From Nocardioides sp. Kera G14 (GTDB taxonomy: Bacteria; Actinomycetota; Actinomycetes; Propionibacteriales; Nocardioidaceae), in the NCBI RefSeq assembly GCF_020715565.1, contig NZ_CP085839.1, positions 1,550,001-1,614,000 of the forward strand: a DNA stretch of 64,000 bases, given 5' to 3'. The notes under the pieces were generated by a model. The model saw only the letters and a program-made list of their open reading frames with translations, searched no databases and had not been told where the DNA came from. The translations under genes were made by a program, and so were the position numbers. This document shows, in pieces, positions 36,237 through 44,979 of the stretch (within the stretch, counting starts at the first letter, position 1; each line of letters opens with the position of its first letter).

Positions 36237-36470
36237 GAACACCTTCGATCGGTCCTGCCCAGACGCAACGCCGATCGGCACGCGACGACTGAAAGATCTA
36301 CGGAGCCGTTGGTCTACAGCCCCTCCTCGCGGACCCTACAGGCTGTCAGGGTCCGTCCGTCTCGTCATTGGCCTATCCGTTTCCGTATCCGTGCCGTAGC
36401 CTGCTGATGACGCGGGAGCTCAGCAGGTGGCTCACCTCGGGCGTCTTTCTGTTGCGCAGGTGATGGGGCT

Positions 36471-36863
36471 ATGTCCTCGACCGGTGTTCTTCTTCAGGCC
36501 CCACGTGCGTGGGTGATTCTCCATGGCGAGTACGACGTCGCCTCACGTGATGAGTTGGAGTGCCGTTTCTCGACCGTGGAGAGGTGGAGCTGCGACGAGC
36601 TCTACGTCGATGTCGGGCAGGTGACCTTCATCGACTGTGCCGCCTTGGGCGTGATCGTCGGCGCCAGGCGCCGGTTGGTCCCGGCCGGTGGCTCGATGAC
36701 GGTGATCGGAGCAACGTCGCGCTTCGAACGGATCTGTCGCCTGAGCGGCTACCTCGAGCTCCTGCGGGCTCGCCCCGATGGCCAGCCCGAGTGTTCTGGA
36801 GGGCATGCTGTGCGCCGCGATTTCTCGAGGACCTGCAGGTCAGCACGGAGAAGGCCAGCCTGA
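36471..36863 (+). CDS. STAS-domain protein (anti-sigma antagonist-like)
   Basis: 130 residues. The STAS fold is seen in WVILHGEYDVASRDELE and LYVDVGQVTFIDCAALGVIVGARRRL. The serine phosphorylated in SpoIIAA-type antagonists (DSSG) is replaced: the motif reads DCAALG with Cys56. It may act without phosphorylation control. The last 30 residues are basic and probably extend beyond the domain. No anti-sigma kinase is adjacent; a GAF-ANTAR gene diverges from it. Confidence 0.78.
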   Translation: MSSTGVLLQAPRAWVILHGEYDVASRDELECRFSTVERWSCDELYVDVGQVTFIDCAALGVIVGARRRLVPAGGSMTVIGATSRFERICRLSGYLELLRARPDGQPECSGGHAVRRDFSRTCRSARRRPA

Positions 36864-37189
36864 GCCCTCCGCGGCCTTCCCCCGGGGCATGCCAGGCCGA
36901 GCGTCGCGGGGGCGACGTCACATGGAACCAGCGGGCCGCCCACGTGCCGCCGAGGCACCACGACGACGGAAAGCGGTGGCTGGCGTCTGGAAACCCTCCA
37001 AGGCGAACAGCTGGCGAGTAGTCGCCACGGGGAACGATTGACCCCTGCAGCGGCGCGTGACGAAACTCACAGTGCGCATCGACTCGATCGAACGAGCCAC
37101 CCGACGACTTCGCCGGGGCGGTCGAGGCGGTGCCGCCCCTGCATCGTCAGCACGCCGCGCGACCGCGGCTGAAACCGAAGGAAGTCGTC
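36864..37189. other. intergenic stretch between STAS and GH106-like genes
   Basis: 326 bp without a convincing gene. The open frames here are GC-bias shadows. I see a TTGACC at 37038 but no well-placed TANNNT after it, and a ribosome-binding site (GAAGGAAG) only at its far end. No terminator is evident downstream of the STAS gene. Confidence 0.5.
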
Positions 37190-40100
37190 GTGGGAAATTC
37201 TCGAAATCGGGTCAGGCGGACAGCTCCGGTCGCCGCGATGCTGACCGCGTTGGCAGTGCTCATCGCACCCGGAGCGTCCGAAGCAGCCGGGGGCGCAACA
37301 GACACCGGCTCGACGTCCAGCTCTGAGACCGACTCGATCCTGGCCGGTTTCGAGAATCCCTCGACCGATGCGAAGCCGATGGCCCGGCTGTGGTTCCCGG
37401 ACGCTGGCGCAGGCAAGGACGCCGAGAGCCTCAAGCTGGTGAGCAAGCAGATCGAGGACATGGCCGCCGGGGGTTTCGGCGGTGCCGAGATCGCCTTCCT
37501 CGCCGACAGCAAGAGTTTCGGCGGCTCGTCGCGCATGACGAACGACGAACTCGCGAGCTACGGCTTCGGGTCGCGGAACTGGAAGAACATCGTCACCCAG
37601 CTGCTGACCACGGCCAACTCGATCGAAGGCGGTTTCAAGATCGACTTCACGATCACGTCACACTGGCCGCCGATCGTCAACACGATCGACCCCAACGACA
37701 AGGCGCAGCAGAAGGAGGCCAGTCAGGCCTACACCAAGATCACCGCGGCCGATCTTTCCGAAGGCAAGGCCGATCTGCCTCTTCCGACCACCCGAACCAA
37801 GGACTTCTCCAACACAACCAATCTCATCGCCGATTTCGTCTTCACCGATGACTTCTCCTCGGCCGACGTGGCCAAGGTGACCTCGTTGAACGACGACGGA
37901 ACGCCGGTGCTCGAGTACGCCTCCCTCGAGGACGTGACCGGCGCGACCTCCAAGAAGAAGGTCACCGCCGCCGAGGCTTCGGCGGGAGTCTCCTCCAAGG
38001 TGGTGAACGGTGTCCGGTACGCCGGGTCGGCCGCGGGCGTCCCCGATCAGGACTACGCCACCGCTCACGGTCTGGACTACCAGGACACTCTCGACAAGTT
38101 CGGCCCGGAGCCGGCCGATCCGAACTTCACCGGCAAGATCGACGCCGACGGCAATCGCAAGCGGATGGCCGACTGGCAATACAACTACCAGGTCGCGCTG
38201 TCGAGCGTCAGCGCGCTCGACGGCTACACCCCCAGCGAGGGCGACGCGCTCGCCGTCGGCGACTACGTGCTGATCGGGAACTACTACCGGGGCACCGGCC
38301 AGATCATGTCGGGCGGCTCCACGGTCACCCAGCACAACCGCACCTACGCGACCGACTACTTCAGCTCCGCCGGCGTGCAGAAGCTCTTCGATTTCTGGGA
38401 CGCCAACATCCTCGACGACAACGTGATTGCGCTGCTCAAGGAGAACGGCAAGCAGGGCACGTCGATCTTCGAGGACTCGATCGAGATCCACGCCGACACG
38501 CCCCTGTGGACCTACGACCTGCCCGACGAGTTCGCCTCCTACATGGGGCGTGAGCTCGGTTCGGACGAGGCCGTGCTGGCGGCATCCGACACGTCGCTGT
38601 TCGACGACAGCGATGCGGTCACCCGGACGCGGGAGGACTACAACCTCGTGCTGGGCCACCTCTACCAGACCGAGCACGCCGCGCTGATCAAGAAGTGGGC
38701 GGCAAGCTTCGGCTACACCTACCGTGCTCAGGCCTATACCCTCAGCGGGCTGGACATCGACGCCGCCGCTTCGGCCGTGGACATTCCCGAGGGTGACAAC
38801 TCCTCGGCCGGCGACGGATTGCGGGAGCTCTCAGGCGCGGTGAATCTGACCGGCAAGCAGATGCTCTCCATGGAGTCGTGCACCTTCGCGTGCAGCACCA
38901 ACTCCACCTGGGAGGAGATCCTGAAGGTGGTGAACTCCGACGCGTCGGACGGCGTCAGCCGGGCCATCCTGCACGGCTCGTCCTTCGCCCGAACCTTCGA
39001 CCTCACGGATTCGACGTGGCCGGGTTGGAACTTCCTCAACTTCATGGCCAACAACGGACGCCAGATCTACTGGAGTCAGGAGAACGACTTCAGCGACTAC
39101 GTCGCGCGCAACCAGGCCGTCCTGCAGGCCGGCACGGCCAAGGTGGACGTGGCCGTCCTGGTTGGTTCCGACGCGGGCTACCAGCTGCAGTCGGGCGACT
39201 CGTTGAGGTCGCTGATGAACAAGGGCTTCTCCTACAACCTGATCACCGAGTCGCTGCTGTCCGCGGACAACGCGACCGTGTCCAACGGAGTGCTGGATGC
39301 CGACGGACCGGCGTACAAGGCGATCGTGGTGAAGCAGGCGACCAGGCTGTCGGTCGCGTCGGTGGACAAGCTCATCGCTTTCGCCAAGGCCGGCCTGCCG
39401 GTCCTCCTCTACGACGTGGACATCGACCGGGTGTACGGCACGAGCCATGACAGCAACACCGATTCGGCGCTGGCAGCGGCGCTGACCGAACTCGAGTCAC
39501 TCGACAACGTGTCCTCGGCCCCGTCGGACGCTGAGGTGGGCAAGCTGCTGAAGGCCGAGGACGTGTCACCGGCGGTGTCCTACTCGATCGCGAACCTACA
39601 GGTCAACCACCGACACGGCAGCGATGGTGAGTTCTACTCCCTGTACAACGATTCGACGACCGACACGGTCTCGGGAGAGGTGACGCTGTCAGGGTCCGGA
39701 AATCCGTACGTGCTGGACGCCTCGACTGGAGCGATCACGCCCGTTGGCAGGTACACCCGCAGTGGAGACACAGTGACCGTGGACGTTTCCCTCCTCCCGG
39801 AGAACAGCACCATCCTCGCTGTGGCCAGTGGCGACGCCTTCCCGAAGGCGGCGTCGGTGTGGGCGACGAGTGCGGACGGCACGGTGGCAGTGGATGCCAA
39901 GGGGAAGATCTCTCTCGTTGAGGAGAAGGCCGGCTCCTACGCGGTCACGTTGTCCGACGGCACGACCAAGACGGTCACCGTCGATGCGATGCCTGACACC
40001 GTCGATCTGTCGGACGACTGGGCTCTGTCACTGGAGAGCTGGGGACCGGATGCGGAGGCGAACACGACCGACCCGACGGTCTCGGCAAAGACCACGATCG

Positions 40101-41083
40101 ACTTCGCTGACACGGGGCTGAAGTCGTGGTCCGAATTGGCCGCGACGTCTGACCAGCTGTCGACAATGGGCGTGGACTCGATGGCCAAGGTGTCCGGAAT
40201 CGGCACCTACAGCCGTTCCTTCACCCTGCCCGACACCTGGACGTCCGCCGACGGGGCGACCCTCAACCTGGCCCACGGCTCCGACATGATCACCGGCGTC
40301 ACGGTCAACGGCACCACGTTCGACGAGATCAACCAGTTCACCGACTCGGTCGACATCGGCTCGGCATTGAAGTCCGGCGCGAACACCATCACGATCACCG
40401 AGGCATCCACGCTCGCCAACCGCGCCTCCAGCGCAGGCGCGGCCTACGGGCTGACCGGTGTCTCGATCGTGCCGAACGTGTCCGTCCCGTTGACTGACAA
40501 GGCGGCCAGTGCGACGACCCTGAGCGCGCCGGCGCAGGTCGCGTTCGGACAAGCCGCCAGGGCGACGGTGCGCGTGACCGGTACGGACGGCGCCGCTGCG
40601 ACGGGTGGTGTTGAACTCGCCATCGGCGACACGACGCTGACGGCGACGCTGCATGGCGGCAAGGCGACCTTCGCCCTGCCGCGGACACTGCGAGTGGGTA
40701 CGGCCACCCTGACCGCGACCTACGTCGGCGACGACGACGTGCAGTCGTCGACCGCGACCGCAAGACTGGTCGTGGTGAAGGCGAGCGTGAAGCCGTCGCT
40801 GACGCTCACGAAGAAGCCGACCTCGAAGCGGACCGGGTCGGCCATCGTGAAGCTCAGATCTGCCGTCGGTGGCCCGACCGCACCGGGAGGCTCGGTAACC
40901 GTCAGGTTCACGAAGGGCAAGTCGAAGAAGTCGGTCACTCGGACCCTGGTTTCTGGGGCCGCCAAGGTCGTGGTGCCGAAACTCGCCAAGGGGACCTGGA
41001 AGGTGTTCGTCAAGTACGCCGGAGATACCGGCTACAAGCCCCTCGGCCAGACCAAGGTCCGTACCGTCAAGGTCACCAAGTAG
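37190..41083 (+). CDS. secreted GH106-like glycoside hydrolase (alpha-L-rhamnosidase family)
   Basis: 1297 residues. A signal peptide (RRTAPVAAMLTALAVLIAPGASEA) precedes a long catalytic region: FENPSTDAKPMARLWFPD and MAAGGFGGAEIAFL match the start of GH106-type barrels, and the segment from MESCTFACS to YVARNQAVLQAG, including GVSRAILHGS and WPGWNF, resembles their later conserved part. Then comes a jelly-roll carbohydrate-binding-like domain (about 955-1100), then one or two bacterial Ig-like domains to the end. Predicted to attack rhamnosides or a similar polysaccharide outside the cell. GTG start with GAAGGAAG at 37177-37184. Sampled lines have about 60% GC against about 70% around. Catalytic residues not assigned. 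Confidence 0.8.
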   Translation: MGNSRNRVRRTAPVAAMLTALAVLIAPGASEAAGGATDTGSTSSSETDSILAGFENPSTDAKPMARLWFPDAGAGKDAESLKLVSKQIEDMAAGGFGGAEIAFLADSKSFGGSSRMTNDELASYGFGSRNWKNIVTQLLTTANSIEGGFKIDFTITSHWPPIVNTIDPNDKAQQKEASQAYTKITAADLSEGKADLPLPTTRTKDFSNTTNLIADFVFTDDFSSADVAKVTSLNDDGTPVLEYASLEDVTGATSKKKVTAAEASAGVSSKVVNGVRYAGSAAGVPDQDYATAHGLDYQDTLDKFGPEPADPNFTGKIDADGNRKRMADWQYNYQVALSSVSALDGYTPSEGDALAVGDYVLIGNYYRGTGQIMSGGSTVTQHNRTYATDYFSSAGVQKLFDFWDANILDDNVIALLKENGKQGTSIFEDSIEIHADTPLWTYDLPDEFASYMGRELGSDEAVLAASDTSLFDDSDAVTRTREDYNLVLGHLYQTEHAALIKKWAASFGYTYRAQAYTLSGLDIDAAASAVDIPEGDNSSAGDGLRELSGAVNLTGKQMLSMESCTFACSTNSTWEEILKVVNSDASDGVSRAILHGSSFARTFDLTDSTWPGWNFLNFMANNGRQIYWSQENDFSDYVARNQAVLQAGTAKVDVAVLVGSDAGYQLQSGDSLRSLMNKGFSYNLITESLLSADNATVSNGVLDADGPAYKAIVVKQATRLSVASVDKLIAFAKAGLPVLLYDVDIDRVYGTSHDSNTDSALAAALTELESLDNVSSAPSDAEVGKLLKAEDVSPAVSYSIANLQVNHRHGSDGEFYSLYNDSTTDTVSGEVTLSGSGNPYVLDASTGAITPVGRYTRSGDTVTVDVSLLPENSTILAVASGDAFPKAASVWATSADGTVAVDAKGKISLVEEKAGSYAVTLSDGTTKTVTVDAMPDTVDLSDDWALSLESWGPDAEANTTDPTVSAKTTIDFADTGLKSWSELAATSDQLSTMGVDSMAKVSGIGTYSRSFTLPDTWTSADGATLNLAHGSDMITGVTVNGTTFDEINQFTDSVDIGSALKSGANTITITEASTLANRASSAGAAYGLTGVSIVPNVSVPLTDKAASATTLSAPAQVAFGQAARATVRVTGTDGAAATGGVELAIGDTTLTATLHGGKATFALPRTLRVGTATLTATYVGDDDVQSSTATARLVVVKASVKPSLTLTKKPTSKRTGSAIVKLRSAVGGPTAPGGSVTVRFTKGKSKKSVTRTLVSGAAKVVVPKLAKGTWKVFVKYAGDTGYKPLGQTKVRTVKVTK

Positions 41084-41093
41084 GCGATGGCCT

Positions 41094-41126
41094 TCCGGAG
41101 GGGCGGCGTAACGCCGCCCCTCCGGA
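41094..41126. terminator. strong hairpin after the GH106-like gene
   Basis: Perfect 16-bp inverted repeat TCCGGAGGGGCGGCGT / ACGCCGCCCCTCCGGA separated by one A. It begins 11 bp after the stop codon. No T-run follows, as is common for high-GC intrinsic terminators. Confidence 0.7.
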
Positions 41127-41165
41127 CGCGCCGGGACCCATGCCGAGTGCTCGGCACCCGCCACT

Positions 41166-41171
41166 TAGGGT
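41166..41171 (+). promoter_or_regulatory. -10 element for the HAD gene
   Basis: TAGGGT. A transcript starting about 41179 would carry a leader with GGAGG at 41206-41210, placed 5 nt before the CTG at 41216. Confidence 0.35.
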
Positions 41172-41215
41172 GAGACGTCGCATGAAACGTCGCATGGAGT
41201 TCTTCGGAGGGCATT

Positions 41216-41929
41216 CTGAGTACCGACTTTTCTGGTGTTCCTGCAGGTCAGGCACCAGATGGACCCTCCCGGCTGCCGGCGGCCGTCCTGTGGGACATGG
41301 ACGGCACGTTGTGCGACACCGAGCCGTACTGGATGGAGACCGAGCACGAGCTCGCCCGGCGGTTCGGCGGCGAGTGGACGCATGACGACGCCATGCAACT
41401 GGTCGGCAACGACCTGCTCACCTCGGGGGAGTACCTCCGCACCCGCTGGGGGCTGCACGACAGGAGCGCACGCGACATGGTCGACCTGCTCCACGAGGGC
41501 GTCGTCGGGCGGGTCACCGGTGGCGCGGAGATCCCATGGCTGCCGGGCGCGCTCGACCTGCTCGAGGCGCTCAACGACGCCGGCGTTCCCTGCGCGCTGG
41601 TGACGATGTCGTGGGAGGTCTTCGCCCATCCGATCGTCGAGCGCCTGCCCCGCGGGCGCTTCGACGCGGTCATCACCGGTGACCGGGTGAAGCGCGGCAA
41701 GCCGTTCCCGGACCCCTACCTGGCCGGGGCGGCGGCCCTCGGCGTCGACGCCGCGGAGTGCATCGCGATCGAGGACTCCAACACCGGGGCGACGTCGGCG
41801 CAGACGGCAGGCTGTACGGTTATCACCGTCGAGAACCATGTGAAGCTCGACGACGGTCCCCGGCGCATCGCTCGGCCGAGTCTTGAAGGGCTCACGCCCC
41901 TCGCTCTGGGTGACCTGCTCCTGCGTTGA
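41216..41929 (+). CDS. HAD-superfamily phosphatase/phosphomutase, apparent CTG start
   Basis: 237 residues if translation starts at CTG 41216. The first ATG in frame (41297) falls inside motif I, WDMDGTLCDTEP, and would lose the catalytic Asp27 just before it. Upstream in-frame codons back to the stop at 41183 contain no ATG, GTG or TTG. GGAGG lies 5 nt before the CTG; an ATT at 41213 is less well placed. Other motifs: VTMSW (motif II), GDRVKRGKPFPDPYL (Lys, motif III) and IEDSNTGATSA (motif IV). A beta-phosphoglucomutase-like or phosphoglycolate phosphatase-like enzyme. Sequencing error or frameshift is an alternative. Confidence 0.8.
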   Translation: MSTDFSGVPAGQAPDGPSRLPAAVLWDMDGTLCDTEPYWMETEHELARRFGGEWTHDDAMQLVGNDLLTSGEYLRTRWGLHDRSARDMVDLLHEGVVGRVTGGAEIPWLPGALDLLEALNDAGVPCALVTMSWEVFAHPIVERLPRGRFDAVITGDRVKRGKPFPDPYLAGAAALGVDAAECIAIEDSNTGATSAQTAGCTVITVENHVKLDDGPRRIARPSLEGLTPLALGDLLLR

Positions 41930-41960
41930 GTCGACGCGGAGTTCTGGATGAGGAGTTCTG

Positions 41961-44099
41961 TTGGCCGCACAGGGTCAGCGCCGGTCGGGGTCGTCCCGGT
42001 CCGGCCAGGGGCGCGCACGACGTACCCGTGACGAGGAGGGGATCATCCCCGTCCTCGCCCGTGCCGTGCGCGAGGTCGAGATGAGCGTCCGCAAGGGCCG
42101 CCCGGAGGGTGCGCGCTTCCAGGCCGTCGCCTCGCTCGTCCGTGACGAGCGCGCCCGGATCAACGCCGCCGAGCTGACCGACGCCGCACGTGCGGCCGAG
42201 CTGAAGCGCCTCGACGGCGTCGCGACGATCCTCGCCCAGACCGCTGCCCAGCAGCCCTCGCTCTTCCAGCTCCTCACCGACGACGCCGAGCTCTCCGAGG
42301 CCGCTCGCGCCGTGCGCCGGCAGCTGCAGACCGCTGCGGGCCTGGAGCCGGACCCGGAGCGTACGCCGACAGCCCGCTCCTCCGGCGGTGGCGGCTCCTC
42401 TGAGCGCCAGGCCGAGCCGCCCTCGATCGCCCGTGCCCGGCTGATGCCGGCCTTCGTCGCTCCGGACTTCAGTGCCGTCCCACAGCAGCCCGCCACGCGG
42501 CGGCTGGTCGGGTGGGACCTGATCGGACCGATGCTCAGCTCCTTCGAGCACCCCACGCCCGGTGTGACATCGTGCATGGCCCTGCCCGAGCCGCGGCCCC
42601 TGCTCAAGCCGCTCCCGGTTGGGCTGGACCTGATGGACCACCAGGCGCGGCTGCTCGCCGCGGTCGCGGAGGGTCACCGCACGTTCCTGCTCGCCGACGA
42701 GCCGGGTCTTGGAAAGACGGCCCAGTCGCTCCTCGCGGCACAGACCGCGGACGCCTATCCGCTTCTGGTCGTCGTACCGAACGTCGTGAAGCCCAACTGG
42801 GCCCGCGAGGCCGGCCGCTGGACGCCCGACCGCACCGTGAGCGTCGTGCACGGCAACGGGGACGACGTCGACGGCATGGCCGACATCATCATCCTCAACT
42901 ACGAGATCCTCGACCGGCACGTCGGCTGGATCGGCGAGCACGGCTTCCGCGGCGTCATCGTCGACGAGGCCCACTTCATCAAGAACCGCTCTTCGCAGCG
43001 CTCGCAGAACGTGCTCGAGATCGCCGACCGCGTCCGCTCACGCGTGGCGCGGCCGCTGATGATGGCGCTCACCGGAACCCCGCTGATCAACGACGTCGAG
43101 GACTTCCTGACGCTTTGGCAGTTCCTCGGCTGGATCACCGAGACCTCAGCGCGGCCGGCACTCATGGCCAAGCTCGAGGCCACCGGGCTGACCCCGGCCG
43201 ACCACGGTTTCTATCCCGCCGCCCGCCAGGCCGTGATCGACATGGGCATCGTGCGTCGCCGCAAGGTCGACGTCGCCGCCGACATCCCCGCCCGCCGCGT
43301 CGCCGACCTGCCCGTCGAGCTGGACCCGGCTGTCGGTCGCTCCATCCACGCCGCCGAGCGCGAGCTCGCGCTCCGCCTGGTCAAGCGCTACGACTCGGCC
43401 ATCGAGGCCCGTCGCGAGCACCGCGCCCGCAGTGGTGAGCACAGTGAGGTGGACGGGATCGATCTCGAGCTCGTCCGCCGGGTCGCCGGCTGGGAGCTCT
43501 CCGACGGCGACGACTCGACCACGGGCGACAACGTCTTCACGATGGTGCGTCGGATCGGGCAGGCCAAGGCCGGCCTCGCCGCCGACTACGCCGCGCAGCT
43601 CGTCCGCAGCGCCGGCAAGGTCGTCTTCTTCGCCAAGCACCTCGACGTCATGGACACGGCCGGTGAGGTCTTCGCGAAGCGCGACATCCGCTACACCGAG
43701 ATCCGTGGCGACCAGAGCGCCACCGCGCGCGCAAAGGCGATCGACGCGTTCATCAACGACCCGGACGTCGGCGTCATCGTCTGCTCGCTCACCGCGGCAG
43801 GTGTCGGCCTCAACCTCCAGGTCGCCTCCGACGTCGTCCTCGCCGAGCTCTCGTGGACGGACGCCGAGCAGACCCAGGCGATCGACCGCGTCCACCGCAT
43901 CGGCCAGACCGAGCCGGTCACGGCCTGGCGCGTGATCGCCGCCCAGACGATCGATGCCCGTATCGCCGAGCTGATCGACGCGAAGGCCGGTCTCGCCGGT
44001 GTGGCGCTCGACGGTGCGACCGAGGAGCAGGCCGAGACCACGGACGTCCGCCTCGAGGCGCTTGTCTCGATGCTGACCGAGGCGCTATCCGCCCGGTAG
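41961..44099 (+). CDS. SNF2-family DEAD/DEAH-box helicase
   Basis: 712 residues. A basic, Arg-Ser-rich N terminus is followed by a two-lobe SNF2 ATPase: Walker A ADEPGLGKTAQS near 245, VVVPNVVKPNW, DEAH in VDEAHFIKNRSSQ near 335, TGTPLIND, and in the second lobe VVFFAKHLDVMD, CSLTAAGVGLNL and motif VI QTQAIDRVHRIGQT. SMARCAL1-like bacterial members remodel or anneal DNA. TTG start with AGGAG 5 nt upstream. The stop overlaps the convergent RecB-like gene by 15 bp; together they may form a DNA-repair pair. Confidence 0.92.
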   Translation: MAAQGQRRSGSSRSGQGRARRTRDEEGIIPVLARAVREVEMSVRKGRPEGARFQAVASLVRDERARINAAELTDAARAAELKRLDGVATILAQTAAQQPSLFQLLTDDAELSEAARAVRRQLQTAAGLEPDPERTPTARSSGGGGSSERQAEPPSIARARLMPAFVAPDFSAVPQQPATRRLVGWDLIGPMLSSFEHPTPGVTSCMALPEPRPLLKPLPVGLDLMDHQARLLAAVAEGHRTFLLADEPGLGKTAQSLLAAQTADAYPLLVVVPNVVKPNWAREAGRWTPDRTVSVVHGNGDDVDGMADIIILNYEILDRHVGWIGEHGFRGVIVDEAHFIKNRSSQRSQNVLEIADRVRSRVARPLMMALTGTPLINDVEDFLTLWQFLGWITETSARPALMAKLEATGLTPADHGFYPAARQAVIDMGIVRRRKVDVAADIPARRVADLPVELDPAVGRSIHAAERELALRLVKRYDSAIEARREHRARSGEHSEVDGIDLELVRRVAGWELSDGDDSTTGDNVFTMVRRIGQAKAGLAADYAAQLVRSAGKVVFFAKHLDVMDTAGEVFAKRDIRYTEIRGDQSATARAKAIDAFINDPDVGVIVCSLTAAGVGLNLQVASDVVLAELSWTDAEQTQAIDRVHRIGQTEPVTAWRVIAAQTIDARIAELIDAKAGLAGVALDGATEEQAETTDVRLEALVSMLTEALSAR

Positions 44100-44930
44100 G
44101 GGCGGTGTGGTGCCGCCGTACTCCGGGCAGAGCGCCTGGAAGGAGCACCAGCTGCACAGGCGCGACTTCCTCGCCTGCCAGTTGCCGGTCTCCTGGGCGG
44201 TGCGGATCGCAGTCCAGATGGCGTTGACCTTCCGCTCGGTCGCGAGGAGGTCGGCCTCTGTCGGGTCGTAGTGGATGACGTGGCCGCTGCCGAGGTAGAC
44301 GAGCTGGAGCCGGGCCGGGATCACGTCGCGGGTTCGCCACAGCGCCAGCGCATAGATCTTCAGCTGGAAGAAGGCCTTCATCTCGTAGCCCTCGCCGCTG
44401 GCGCGGCCCGTTTTGTAATCGACCACTCGGATCTGCCCACCCGGTGCGATGTCGAGCCGGTCGACGAAGCCGCGGAGCAGGAGCTTCGAGTCGAGCACCG
44501 TCTCGACGTACAGCTCTCGCTCGGCCGGCTCCAGCCGCGTCGGGTCCTCGAGGGTGAAGTAGGTGGCGAGCGCACGCCGGCTCTCGCCGAGCCACTTCGT
44601 GAAGGCGACGGGGTCGGCCTCGTCGTCGAAGAGCTCTTCGAGCGTCGGGTCGGCGGCGAGGAGCTCGGCCCAGGCCGGGCCGAGCATCAGCTCGGCGCGC
44701 TCGGGACGCCGCTCGGCCGCGGGCAGGTCGAAGAGCTGCTCGAGCACCTTGTGGACGAGCGTCCCGCGGACCGCCGCCGGGGAGGTCGGCTCGGGGAGCC
44801 GGTCGATCGTCCGGAAGCGGTAGAGCAGCGGGCAGGTCAGGAAGTCGCCGGCGCGACTGGGGGAGAGCGAGCCCAGCACCTCGACCCCGTCCGCCGGCGT
44901 CGAGAGTGCTTCCGCCGGCGAGGTGACCAT
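44085..44930 (-). CDS. RecB-family PD-(D/E)XK exonuclease with Fe-S cysteines
   Basis: 281 residues. Nuclease core: RGTLVHKVLEQLF (active-site His region), GFVDRLDIAPGGQIRVVDYKTGRA (D and D-x-K motifs) and FQLKIYALAL. Cysteines for an iron-sulphur staple of the AddB/Cas4 type: FLTCPLLYRF at the N terminus plus LCSWCSFQALC at the C terminus. No helicase domain. The short start at 44930 is chosen because TAGGGT lies 7 nt upstream; longer in-frame starts lie within the neighbouring S2P gene. Divergent from that gene. Confidence 0.92.
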   Translation of the reverse strand: MVTSPAEALSTPADGVEVLGSLSPSRAGDFLTCPLLYRFRTIDRLPEPTSPAAVRGTLVHKVLEQLFDLPAAERRPERAELMLGPAWAELLAADPTLEELFDDEADPVAFTKWLGESRRALATYFTLEDPTRLEPAERELYVETVLDSKLLLRGFVDRLDIAPGGQIRVVDYKTGRASGEGYEMKAFFQLKIYALALWRTRDVIPARLQLVYLGSGHVIHYDPTEADLLATERKVNAIWTAIRTAQETGNWQARKSRLCSWCSFQALCPEYGGTTPPLPGG

Positions 44931-44937
44931 GCGTGTC

Positions 44938-44960
44938 ACCCTAAAGGCAGCGACGGACAG
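44938..44960 (-). promoter_or_regulatory. promoter of the RecB-like nuclease, loosely PafBC-like
   Basis: On the minus strand: CTGTCCGTC, then 8 nt, then TAGGGT (44943-44938), 7 nt before the ATG. The known RecA-independent DNA-damage promoter (TTGTCRGTG-N8-TANNNT, PafBC-dependent) agrees at 6 of 9 upstream bases, the spacer and the -10. Confidence 0.3.
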
Positions 44961-44966
44961 GACCGG

Positions 44967-44972
44967 TACTCT
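44967..44972 (+). promoter_or_regulatory. -10 element for the site-2 protease gene
   Basis: TACTCT, 7 nt before the GTG at 44980; leaderless pattern. Divergent from the nuclease promoter. Confidence 0.4.
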
Positions 44973-44979
44973 CGGCCGT

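Noticed and set aside
36864-37189. Several short open frames in the gap after the STAS gene
   Set aside because: Mutually overlapping in different frames, no ribosome-binding sites, basic low-complexity products.
41182-41385. Small peptide gene starting ATG 41182
   Set aside because: It overlaps the HAD coding frame, its product is Arg-rich with no recognisable feature, and the GGAGG inside it better serves the CTG start of the HAD gene.
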